DNA from: CAIWHR01 sp963823215
GTDB taxonomy: Bacteria; Pseudomonadota; Gammaproteobacteria; Burkholderiales; Casimicrobiaceae
Assembly (NCBI GenBank): GCA_963823215.1
Contig: CAWGKT010000010.1
Span: 62,001 to 126,000, forward strand
Direction: 5' to 3'
DNA: 64,000 nucleotides
The position numbers were made by a program, and so were the translations under genes. Below are positions 44,944 through 52,549 of this stretch, piece by piece (position 1 is the stretch's first letter; each line of letters opens with the position of its first letter). The notes under the pieces were generated by a model that worked only from the letters and a program-made list of their open reading frames with translations, was not told the DNA's origin and did no database searches.

Positions 44944-46317
44944 ATGCCCGCGAACCTGACCACCAATTCGACCGGTGCCATCACCATCACGCCGGTGGCG
45001 GCAGCGACGTTGCCGGCATGGCTCGAGCGTGCAACGGCGGCGGATCGGGAGTGGCTCAAGACCACCGGTTTCATCGCCGAACCCGGAACCTTTGCCTTCG
45101 TCCCCGGGACCACCGGTAACCCCGCACGCCTATTGTTCGCGTCGTCGCCGGGTGACGGCGTATGGGCGTATGCCGGGCTTCCACGCTCCCTGCCCGAAGG
45201 AACCTATCGCATCGACGCGTCGTTCGATCGCGATGCCGCAACCGCGACGGCGCTCGGCTGGTCCCTCGGCAGCTACCTCTATTCGCGCTACAAGAAACCG
45301 AAGCGTGCGTGCGCGACGCTCGTCTGGCCCGACGAGGCCGATCGCGCCGAAGTCGAACGCCTGACGCGCGGCGTCTTCCTCGCGCGCGACCTCATCAATA
45401 CGCCCGCGGAGGAAATGGGGCCCGACGAGCTCGCCGGAGCGGCGCGGGACGTGGCCCGCGAAGCGGCTGCCGAGTGCGCGATCATCCGCGGCGACGATCT
45501 TCTGCGCGCGAACTATCCGACGATTCATGCGGTGGGGCGCGCGAGCAGTCGCCCACCGTGCCTTATCGACATCCGGTGGGGAGACCCGGTCGCGCCGAAG
45601 GTCACGCTGGTCGGCAAAGGCGTGTGCTTCGACACCGGCGGACTGGATCTCAAGCCGGCCGCCGCGATGCTGCAGATGAAGAAGGACATGGGGGGCGGCG
45701 CCGTGGTCCTCGGCCTCGCGAGCGCGTTGATGGCCGCCGGAGCGCCGATCCGCCTGCGCGTCCTCATCCCGGCGGTGGAGAATTCCGTCTCGGCCAACGC
45801 GCTCAGGCCCCGCGACATCATCCGCACCCGGATCGGCAAGACGGTCGAGATCGGCAATACCGACGCCGAGGGACGGCTGATCCTCTGCGACGCTCTGGCG
45901 GAAGCCGATGCGGAGGCACCGGCGCTCATCGTCGACTGCGCGACGTTGACCGGCGCCGCAAGAGTGGCACTCGGGCCCGAGGTGCAGGCGCTCTTCTGCA
46001 ACGACGATGCCGTGGCCGAAGGCTTGCTGCGCGCAAGCGCTGCAGCGAGCGATCCGCTGTGGCGCATGCCGCTCTGGCAGCCCTATCGGAAGCTGATCGA
46101 CAGCAAGGTGGCGGATTTCAACAACGTCGCGGAATCGCCGTTTGCCGGCGCGATCATCGCCGCACTGTACCTCGCGGAATTCGTGAAGCCGTCGACACCC
46201 TGGGCGCACATCGACATGATGGCGTCGAACACAAGGGAATTGCCCGGTCGTCCCGAGGGCGGCGAGGCGACCGGCTTGCGTACTCTGTACGGCTACATCC
46301 GGGAGCGCTTCGGCTGA
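44944..46317 (+). CDS. M17 leucyl aminopeptidase family protein
   Basis: 457 residues. The catalytic C-terminal domain has all M17 hallmarks: VGKGVCFDTGGLDLKP with the metal Lys/Asp, MKKDMGGGAVVLG, and NTDAEGRLILCDAL with the NTDAEGR signature. This form is shorter than PepA (about 500) because of a reduced N-terminal domain, a common variant in alpha- and betaproteobacteria. Hexameric Zn/Mn enzyme that removes N-terminal residues from cytosolic peptides. The gene is intact although it sits right after two frameshifted genes. Confidence 0.92.
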   Translation: MPANLTTNSTGAITITPVAAATLPAWLERATAADREWLKTTGFIAEPGTFAFVPGTTGNPARLLFASSPGDGVWAYAGLPRSLPEGTYRIDASFDRDAATATALGWSLGSYLYSRYKKPKRACATLVWPDEADRAEVERLTRGVFLARDLINTPAEEMGPDELAGAARDVAREAAAECAIIRGDDLLRANYPTIHAVGRASSRPPCLIDIRWGDPVAPKVTLVGKGVCFDTGGLDLKPAAAMLQMKKDMGGGAVVLGLASALMAAGAPIRLRVLIPAVENSVSANALRPRDIIRTRIGKTVEIGNTDAEGRLILCDALAEADAEAPALIVDCATLTGAARVALGPEVQALFCNDDAVAEGLLRASAAASDPLWRMPLWQPYRKLIDSKVADFNNVAESPFAGAIIAALYLAEFVKPSTPWAHIDMMASNTRELPGRPEGGEATGLRTLYGYIRERFG

Positions 46318-46375
46318 TCTGCACGCGACGAAGGCTCTGCTCGCACCGGCGGCCGCCCGCCGACGCCCGCAGGTT

Positions 46376-47203
46376 TCAAGACTGGCCGGCGACGAAGAAG
46401 TCGACCATCTGCGCGATCTGGCCGCGCATCATCTCGCGCCCGAACACCGTCGTGCAGCCACAGCGCTCGGCGAGCGCGATCAGCGGCGTGCGCTCGGGCT
46501 TCACGATCGCGTCGAGCACGACCAGTTCGCGCGGCAGCGACGCGACGTCGATCGGCAGCCGCGCGTCGGCGAGCATGCCGACCGGCGACGCGTTGATCAG
46601 AACGTCGACGCCATCGATCGCCGGCGCGCCGGCCGTGACGTCGACGCCCGGATGGGCGTGCGCGACTTTCGCCGCCAGCGCGCGTGCGCGATCCGCGTCG
46701 ATATCGTGTATGCGCAACGACACCGGCCGCTCGAAGCCGATGGCGACGGCAATCGCGGAGCCCGCGCCGCCGGCGCCGATCAGCAGCACGTGCTTGCCCG
46801 CGAGCTCCACGCCGCGCCGCCGCAGCGCCGTCACGCAGCCCAGGCCGTCGAAGATCTCGCCGCGCCAGCGGCCGTCCTTGCCACGCCCGAGCACGTTGAT
46901 GGCGCCGACGACGCGCGCCTGCGCGAGCAGGTCGTCGGCCAGCGCGCACGCGCGCGCCTTGTAGGGAATCGTGAACACGAGGCCGCCCAGGTTGCGCACG
47001 CGCAGCAGCTGCGGCAGGCAGGCGTCGAACTCGTGCGGCAGCACGTGGATCGGCACCAGCACGGCATCGAGGCCGCGGCCGACCATCTCGGCGGTGATCA
47101 TTTCGGGCGAGCGCACCTGCTCGATCGGATCGCCGACGATGCCGAACAGGCGCGTCTTGCCGGAGACGTAGTCGACGTGGTCGCAGATCGTGCTTGTCAT
47201 CAT
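46376..47203 (-). CDS. Shikimate dehydrogenase-like protein (AroE family)
   Basis: 275 residues. GIVGDPIEQVRSPEMI is the N-terminal substrate loop (S-P), TIPYKARACALAD carries the catalytic Lys, FDGLGC holds the Asp of the catalytic pair, and GAGGAGSAIAVAI binds NADP. All key residues are present, but several loops (FDGLG instead of NTDGxG) diverge from housekeeping AroE. Its place next to acyl-CoA genes suggests a quinate/shikimate-type catabolic paralog. Start: two adjacent in-frame ATGs at 47203 and 47200; I cannot choose between them. It is divergent from the acyl-CoA dehydrogenase gene across a 49-bp gap. Confidence 0.85.
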   Translation of the reverse strand: MMTSTICDHVDYVSGKTRLFGIVGDPIEQVRSPEMITAEMVGRGLDAVLVPIHVLPHEFDACLPQLLRVRNLGGLVFTIPYKARACALADDLLAQARVVGAINVLGRGKDGRWRGEIFDGLGCVTALRRRGVELAGKHVLLIGAGGAGSAIAVAIGFERPVSLRIHDIDADRARALAAKVAHAHPGVDVTAGAPAIDGVDVLINASPVGMLADARLPIDVASLPRELVVLDAIVKPERTPLIALAERCGCTTVFGREMMRGQIAQMVDFFVAGQS

Positions 47204-47252
47204 CGGGACCCCGCCGAATGTTAGCATCCGCCACGCGAAGAGAGGAGTCCCC

Positions 47253-48392
47253 ATGGACGACGGCGACGAGCGCCACGCGCTCATCCGACACACCACCCGG
47301 CAGTTTGCCGACGCGAAGATCCGTCCGGTCGCCGTCGAGCTCGACGCGAGCGAGCGCTTTCCCGAAGACCTGTATCGCGAGATGGCGGAGCTGGGGCTCT
47401 TCGGCATCGCCATCGCGGAGGAGCTGGGCGGGGCCGGCGCGGACTGCGTGGCCTACGCCATCGTGATGGAGGAGCTCGCGCGCGGCTACGCGTCGATTGC
47501 CGATCAATGCGGGCTGGTCGAGCTGGTGGCCACCTTGCTGGCGGAGCACGGCACGCCGGCGCAGCACCAGCGATACCTGGCCCCGCTGCTGCACGCGCGG
47601 CGGCGCCCTGCCTACGCGATCACCGAAGCCGAGGCGGGGTCGGACGTGTCGGGCATCCGCACGACGGCGACCCGGACGCCCGCCGGCTGGCGGCTCGACG
47701 GGAGCAAGCTTTGGATCCACAACGCACCGGTGGCCGATTTCGCCGTGGTCCTCGCGCGCACCGACGCCACCGCCGGCAAGCGCGGCATGAGCATCTTCGT
47801 CGTCGACCTCGATCGACCTGGCGTGCGTGCCGGGGCGAAGGAGCACAAGATGGGACAGCGCGCCTCGCCCGTCGGCGCGCTCTTCTTCGACGGTGTCGAG
47901 TTGCCCGGCGATGCGCTGCTCGGGCCCGAGAACCGCGGCTTTCACCTGATGATGAGCGTACTCGACAAGGGACGCGTGGGCATCGGGGCGCTGGCGGTGG
48001 GCATCCTGCAGGCCGCGCTCGATGCTTCCGTCGAGCACGCGAACGCCCGGCGCCAGTTCGGCCACGCGATCGCGGAGTTCCAGGCGATCCAGTGGCTGAT
48101 CGCGGACATGGCGAAGAGCCTGCACGCGTCCCGGCTCCTGGTCCGCGACGCCGCGCAGACGCTCGATCGCGGCGAGCGCGCGACGCTCGCGGCCTCGATC
48201 GCGAAGTGCTTCGCCACCGACGCCGCCGTCGAGCACACGTCGAACGCCGTGCAGGTCCACGGCGGCATGGGTTACGTGCGGGGGGTCGAGGTGGAGCGGC
48301 TCTACCGCGACGCCAAGATCACGCAGATCTACGAAGGGACGAACCAGATCCAGCGGCTGATCATCGCCCGCAACCTGTTGGGCGGGATGTGA
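47253..48392 (+). CDS. Acyl-CoA dehydrogenase
   Basis: 379-residue FAD enzyme forming the 2,3-double bond of an acyl-CoA. Seen: YAITEAEAGSDVSGIRTTAT (FAD/substrate loop), WIHNAPVADFAVVLAR, the RRQFGHAIAEFQAIQW signature, and the catalytic base in IYEGTNQIQRLIIAR. AGAGGAG precedes the ATG at 47253. It heads the co-directional series with MaoC, CoA transferase, enoyl-CoA hydratase and SDR, which together resemble a beta-oxidation-like pathway for a short or branched acid. Confidence 0.93.
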   Translation: MDDGDERHALIRHTTRQFADAKIRPVAVELDASERFPEDLYREMAELGLFGIAIAEELGGAGADCVAYAIVMEELARGYASIADQCGLVELVATLLAEHGTPAQHQRYLAPLLHARRRPAYAITEAEAGSDVSGIRTTATRTPAGWRLDGSKLWIHNAPVADFAVVLARTDATAGKRGMSIFVVDLDRPGVRAGAKEHKMGQRASPVGALFFDGVELPGDALLGPENRGFHLMMSVLDKGRVGIGALAVGILQAALDASVEHANARRQFGHAIAEFQAIQWLIADMAKSLHASRLLVRDAAQTLDRGERATLAASIAKCFATDAAVEHTSNAVQVHGGMGYVRGVEVERLYRDAKITQIYEGTNQIQRLIIARNLLGGM

Positions 48393-48402
48393 CCGGTGAG
48401 CG

Positions 48403-48432
48403 TTGACAGCCCCCCGGCGCGCTGCGTACGCT
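48403..48432 (+). promoter_or_regulatory. Weak candidate promoter upstream of the MaoC gene
   Basis: TTGACA (48403-48408) is a perfect -35, followed after 18 bases by TACGCT, a poor -10, 22 bases before the MaoC start. Confidence 0.3.
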
Positions 48433-48454
48433 GCGGACGATTCCCTCTCCGACC

Positions 48455-48925
48455 ATGAACATGAGCACACCGGAAACACCCGCAGGCGCCGCGCCCGGCG
48501 CCCCGCCGCACCCCGACGACGTCATCACGTTCAGCAAGACCGTCGGCGAATCGGACGTCTACCTCTTCGCCGGGATCACCGGCGACCTCGCGCCGGTCCA
48601 CGTCGACCAGGAGTTCATGAAGGCGAACTCGCCGTTCGGCGAGCGCATCGCCCACGGCGTGCTGGTGCTGGGCTTCACCTCGACCGCTTCGACCATGCTG
48701 GCGGCCCGCCTCCTCGCGGCCTTCGGCTGGCGATCGATGGTCTCGCTCGGCTACGACGGCATCCGCTTCATCGCACCCGTGCGCATCGGCGACACGATCA
48801 CCGTGCGTTACCGGCTCCTGGAGCGCGATCCGTCGCGCCGGCGCACGACCTCGGAGTTCGAGGTGGTCAATCAGCGCGGCGAGAAGGTGCTGGTCGGCCG
48901 GCACATCATGAAGTGGTTCGAATGA
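48455..48925 (+). CDS. MaoC-family dehydratase (R-specific enoyl-CoA hydratase-like)
   Basis: 156-residue single hot-dog domain. The hydratase-2 motif is clear: YLFAGITGDLAPVHVDQEFM with the Asp and His of the catalytic dyad. AHGVLVLGFTST follows, as in MaoC proteins. It hydrates a trans-2-enoyl-CoA. A second in-frame ATG lies two codons downstream. A GC-rich repeat separates it from the CoA transferase gene. Confidence 0.88.
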   Translation: MNMSTPETPAGAAPGAPPHPDDVITFSKTVGESDVYLFAGITGDLAPVHVDQEFMKANSPFGERIAHGVLVLGFTSTASTMLAARLLAAFGWRSMVSLGYDGIRFIAPVRIGDTITVRYRLLERDPSRRRTTSEFEVVNQRGEKVLVGRHIMKWFE

Positions 48926-48929
48926 GTGC

Positions 48930-48995
48930 CGCCGGGCCGTCCCAAGGCACTCGCCCCCCGGGGGGAGCGGCGCGCAGCGCCGTTCGGGGGGAACA
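48930..48995. repeat. GC-rich palindromic intergenic repeat (copy A)
   Basis: GCCGGGCCGTCCC, then CGCCCCCCGGGGGGAGCG and GCGCAGCGCCGTTCGGGGGG. It matches copy B at 51478-51550 in the order CCCCCCG...GGGGG, GCGCAGCGCC, TTCGGG. I recognise this from Comamonadaceae-like genomes (memory, not search). Confidence 0.7.
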
Positions 48996-49049
48996 TACAA
49001 CGGCCGTCACCGCACCGAAGCTCGCGAACGGCCCACAGCGGCGCGAACG

Positions 49050-50669
49050 ATGAGCTCGAAGATCGTCGCCATCGAGCGCGCCGCCGCGCTGGTGCCGGAT
49101 GGCGCCGTGCTCGCGGTAAGCAGCTCGTCCGGATTGAACACGCCGGACGCCTTCCTCGCGGCGCTGGGCGCGCGCTTTCGCGCCGAGGGCCGGCCGCGCG
49201 GCCTGACCGTCCTCATGCCCATCAGCGCCGGCGACATGTACGGCATCAAGGGCATCGATCACCTCGCCCAGCCGGGCATGCTCGCCCGGGTGATCGGCGG
49301 CTCCTACCCGAGCGGCCCGTCCTCGTTCGACCCGCCGCGCATTCGCGAAATGATCGCCGGCGAGGAGGTCGCCGCCTGGAACCTGCCGAGCGGCGTGCTG
49401 TTCGACATGCTGCGCGACGTCGCCGCCAAGCGCGCGGGCGTGCTGACCAAGGTCGGGCTCGGCACGTTCGTCGACCCGCGTCTCGATGGCGGGCGCATGA
49501 ACGCCTCGGCGCGGCCCGACATCGTGCGCCTCGTCGAGTTCGGCGGCGAGGAATGGCTGCACGTACCGAACATCGTGCCGAATGTCGGCATCCTCCGCGG
49601 GACGACCGCGGACGAGGATGGCAATGTGTCGATGGAGCACGAAGGCGCCGTGCTCGGCGCCGTCGACGTCGCGCTTGCCGTGCGCAACTCCGGTGGCATG
49701 GTGATCGCGCAGGTCAAGCGCACGACGGCGCGCGGCTCGATTCCGCCGCAGCGCGTGATCGTGCCGTCGACGCTGGTCGATTTCGTCGTCGTCGACCCGC
49801 AGCAGAAGCAGGCCACCGAGATCGTCTACGATCCCGCGCTTTCGGGCGAAGTGCGGCGCCCGCAAAGCTCGTTCGAGCCGGTGCCCTTCGGCCCCGACAA
49901 GGTGATCGCGCGGCGCGCGGCGATGGAGCTTCGCGCGGGCGATGTGGTCAACCTCGGGTTCGGCATCTCGCCGCTGGTGCCCTACATCCTGCTCGAGGAA
50001 GGGCAAGGCGAAGCGGTGACCTGGGCGATCGAGCAGGGGCCCGTCGGCGGTGTTCCCGCCGACGGCTTCCCGTTCGGCTGCGCCTACAACGCGCAGGCGA
50101 TCCTGTCCTCGCCGCAGCAGTTCACCTTCTTCCAGGGCGGCGGATCCGACATCGCGCTCCTGTCCTTTCTCGAAATCGGGCAGGACGGCAGCGTCAACGT
50201 CTCGAAGCTCGCGCTGCGCCCGCACGTGACCGCCGGCTGCGGCGGCTTCGTCGACATCACCGCGCGGGCGCGCAAGATGGTGTTCTCCGGCTATTTCCGC
50301 GCCGGCGGCATCGAACTCGATGCGCGCGACGGCGCGATGCGCATCCTCCGCGAAGGGCGCCACGGCAAGCTCGTGCCCGCCGTGGAGCAGGTGACTTTCA
50401 ACGGCGCCCGGGCGCTCGCGGAAGGAAGGCAGGCGCTCTACATCACCGAGCGCTGCGTGCTCGAATTGCGTCCCGCCGGGCTTACTGTGATCGAGCTCGC
50501 GCCGGGCGTCGACCTCAACCGCGACGTGCTGGCCCAGGCGGGCTTCGCGCTGCGCGTGGCGGACGACCTTCGGCCGATGGATCCGCGGCTCTTCCAGCCG
50601 GAGCCCATGCGTCTGGTGCTCCCGGAGAACCCGCGTCGTGCGAGTCTGGATCGTGCCGTCGTTGACTGA
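49050..50669 (+). CDS. Acyl-CoA:carboxylate CoA-transferase (family I, YdiF-like fused alpha-beta)
   Basis: 539 residues holding both halves of a family I CoA-transferase. The alpha half includes VPDGAVLAVSSSSGLNTPDA and a VPNIVPNVG block. The beta half has VVNLGFGISPLVPYILLEEG and the catalytic Glu328 in AIEQGPVGGVP, matching the ExG-type active site of YdiF (E333). It transfers CoA between acyl groups through a glutamyl-CoA thioester. It probably activates the acid degraded by the neighbouring beta-oxidation-type genes. Confidence 0.9.
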   Translation: MSSKIVAIERAAALVPDGAVLAVSSSSGLNTPDAFLAALGARFRAEGRPRGLTVLMPISAGDMYGIKGIDHLAQPGMLARVIGGSYPSGPSSFDPPRIREMIAGEEVAAWNLPSGVLFDMLRDVAAKRAGVLTKVGLGTFVDPRLDGGRMNASARPDIVRLVEFGGEEWLHVPNIVPNVGILRGTTADEDGNVSMEHEGAVLGAVDVALAVRNSGGMVIAQVKRTTARGSIPPQRVIVPSTLVDFVVVDPQQKQATEIVYDPALSGEVRRPQSSFEPVPFGPDKVIARRAAMELRAGDVVNLGFGISPLVPYILLEEGQGEAVTWAIEQGPVGGVPADGFPFGCAYNAQAILSSPQQFTFFQGGGSDIALLSFLEIGQDGSVNVSKLALRPHVTAGCGGFVDITARARKMVFSGYFRAGGIELDARDGAMRILREGRHGKLVPAVEQVTFNGARALAEGRQALYITERCVLELRPAGLTVIELAPGVDLNRDVLAQAGFALRVADDLRPMDPRLFQPEPMRLVLPENPRRASLDRAVVD

Positions 50670-50678
50670 GCCGGAGCC

Positions 50679-51470
50679 ATGACGACGCACGCAACTGCAG
50701 GCAACGTGATCCTGCGCGCCGACGGTCCGGTGGCCACGATCGAGCTCGATCGCCCTGAGCGGCTCAACGCGCTGACACTGGCGATGCTCGGACGCATCGA
50801 TGCGATTTGCACCGAGCTCGAGGCGCGCACCGACGTGCGCGCCGTCGTGGTCCGGTCGACTTCGGCACGCGCGTTCTGCGCCGGCGCGGACGTCAGCGAG
50901 TGGTCCGCGCTCGGGCCCGAAGGGATGTGGCGGCGCTGGATCGCCGAGGGACATCGCGTGTTCGAGCGCCTCGCGCGCCTGCCCATGCCCACCATCGCGT
51001 CGATCTCGGGGGTCGCCTTCGGCGGCGGGCTCGAGCTCGCCCTCGCCTGCGACCTGCGACTCGCTTCGCCCGATGCGCGCTTCGCGTTGCCGGAGACGCG
51101 GATCGGCGTGGTGCCCGGCTGGGGCGGCACCGCCCGGCTGGCGGCGCTGATCGGCACGGGGCGGGCAAAGCAGATGGCGCTGACCGGAGAACCGGTGGGG
51201 GCGGATGAAGCGTGCCGATGGGGACTGGTCAACGAGAGTGTGGCGGCCGCCGCCCTGGCCGCGCGGGTGCAGGCGGTGGCAATGCGCATTGCCGAGGGGC
51301 CGCGCCTCGCCGTGCAGGTGACCAAGCAGCTGATCGACGGCTCGCTGCCGCGCGGGCCGACGGCGGCGCTGGAGGCGCTCGCCGCGGGCTTCGTCGCCGG
51401 CAGCGACGATCTCGCCGAGGGCGTGACCGCATTCCGCGAGAAGCGGCCGCCGCGCTTCCGCCGCAATTAG
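50679..51470 (+). CDS. Enoyl-CoA hydratase/isomerase (crotonase family)
   Basis: 263 residues. The oxyanion-hole segments are FCAGADVSEW and SGVAFGGGLELALACDLRLA. The glutamate in LPETRIGVVPGWGGTARL corresponds to the second catalytic Glu of crotonases. It ends in an EGVTAFREKRPPRF tail typical of ECH. Nine bases separate it from the CoA-transferase stop, so they are one unit. Confidence 0.92.
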   Translation: MTTHATAGNVILRADGPVATIELDRPERLNALTLAMLGRIDAICTELEARTDVRAVVVRSTSARAFCAGADVSEWSALGPEGMWRRWIAEGHRVFERLARLPMPTIASISGVAFGGGLELALACDLRLASPDARFALPETRIGVVPGWGGTARLAALIGTGRAKQMALTGEPVGADEACRWGLVNESVAAAALAARVQAVAMRIAEGPRLAVQVTKQLIDGSLPRGPTAALEALAAGFVAGSDDLAEGVTAFREKRPPRFRRN

Positions 51471-51477
51471 GATGGAC

Positions 51478-51550
51478 GGCCCCCACGCTCGCTACGTTCG
51501 CTGCCCCCCGAGGGGGCGCGCAGCGCCCTTCGGGCGGCCGGGCGGGCGCT
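51478..51550. repeat. GC-rich palindromic intergenic repeat (copy B)
   Basis: CCCCCACGCTCGCTACGTTC, then CTGCCCCCCGAGGGGGCGCG, CAGCGCCCTTCGGGCGG. Same order of blocks as copy A at 48930-48995. It fills the gap between enoyl-CoA hydratase and the following SDR. Confidence 0.75.
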
Positions 51551-51566
51551 GCGGTGCCATGCTTCG

Positions 51567-52331
51567 ATGCGACCCGTAGCGCTCGTCACCGGCGGCAATC
51601 GCGGCATCGGCCGCGGCATCGCCTACGCGCTCGCCGAGAGCGGATTCGACGTCGTCATCGCCGACCTTGCGCCCACCGCCGACACCGCGGAGACGGAAGC
51701 CGGCATTGTTACTCGCGGGGCACGCTGCAACTTCGTCGCCGTCGACATCGGCGCGCTCGACACCCACGCGCGCCTGCTCGATGCGGCGTGGTCGCTCAAC
51801 GGCCGCCTCGACTGCCTCGTCAACAACGCGGGCGTCTCGGTGGCCAAACGCGGAGATCTGCTCGACATCTCGCCGGAGAGTTTCGACCGGGTGCTCGGCA
51901 TCAACCTGCGCGGCACGTTCTTCCTCACGCAGGCGGTCGCGCGCCGCATGCTCGCCGACACGCCGTCCGCTCATCCGCGCTCGATCATCACCATTTCGTC
52001 GGCCAACGCCGTCATCGCGTCGCCCGACCGCGCCGAGTACTGCGTCGCCAAGGCGGGGCTCGCGATGATGACGCGGCTCTACGCGCTGCGGCTCGCCACG
52101 GCGGGCATCGGCGTCTACGAGATTCGCCCGGGCGTCATCCGCACCGACATGACCAAGGTCGCGGCCGCCAAGTACGACAAGCTGATCGCCGAGGGGCTCA
52201 CGCCGATCGCGCGCTGGGGCGAGCCGGAGGACGTGGGCCGGGCGGCCGCAATGCTCGCCAAGGGCGCACTGTCGTTCGTGACGGGCGAAGCGATCAACGT
52301 CGACGGCGGCATGCACATTCAGAAATTCTGA
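51567..52331 (+). CDS. 3-ketoacyl reductase-type SDR
   Basis: 254 residues. TGGNRGIGRG, NNAGVSV, a serine in ITISSANAV and the catalytic YCVAK are all intact; it ends INVDGGMHIQKF. Members annotated as 3-ketoacyl-ACP or -CoA reductases have this layout. It is the last gene of the acyl-CoA cluster. Confidence 0.88.
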   Translation: MRPVALVTGGNRGIGRGIAYALAESGFDVVIADLAPTADTAETEAGIVTRGARCNFVAVDIGALDTHARLLDAAWSLNGRLDCLVNNAGVSVAKRGDLLDISPESFDRVLGINLRGTFFLTQAVARRMLADTPSAHPRSIITISSANAVIASPDRAEYCVAKAGLAMMTRLYALRLATAGIGVYEIRPGVIRTDMTKVAAAKYDKLIAEGLTPIARWGEPEDVGRAAAMLAKGALSFVTGEAINVDGGMHIQKF

Positions 52332-52352
52332 GGCGAGGCAGGACTCGGCAAG

Positions 52353-52373
52353 GATCGACCGCGAGGGTCGATC
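52353..52373 (+). terminator. 8-bp perfect hairpin downstream of the SDR gene
   Basis: GATCGACC-GCGAG-GGTCGATC, about 20 bases after the SDR stop and before recC. No U-tract, so a weak or factor-assisted terminator. Confidence 0.45.
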
Positions 52374-52549
52374 TGGCCTCATGCAGCGTTTGCTCCCAGG
52401 CATCGTGCGTTCGCCAGCCACGCTCACGCGGTGAGCCACCCACCCCGTTATGATGTGCAGGGCTTGTCCTTCGTTCGATGTCGTTATCAGGCACACTTGA
52501 CCTCCGCGACCCGGTAGCGCATCGCTGTTCCAAGGCCAACCCCGCACGC

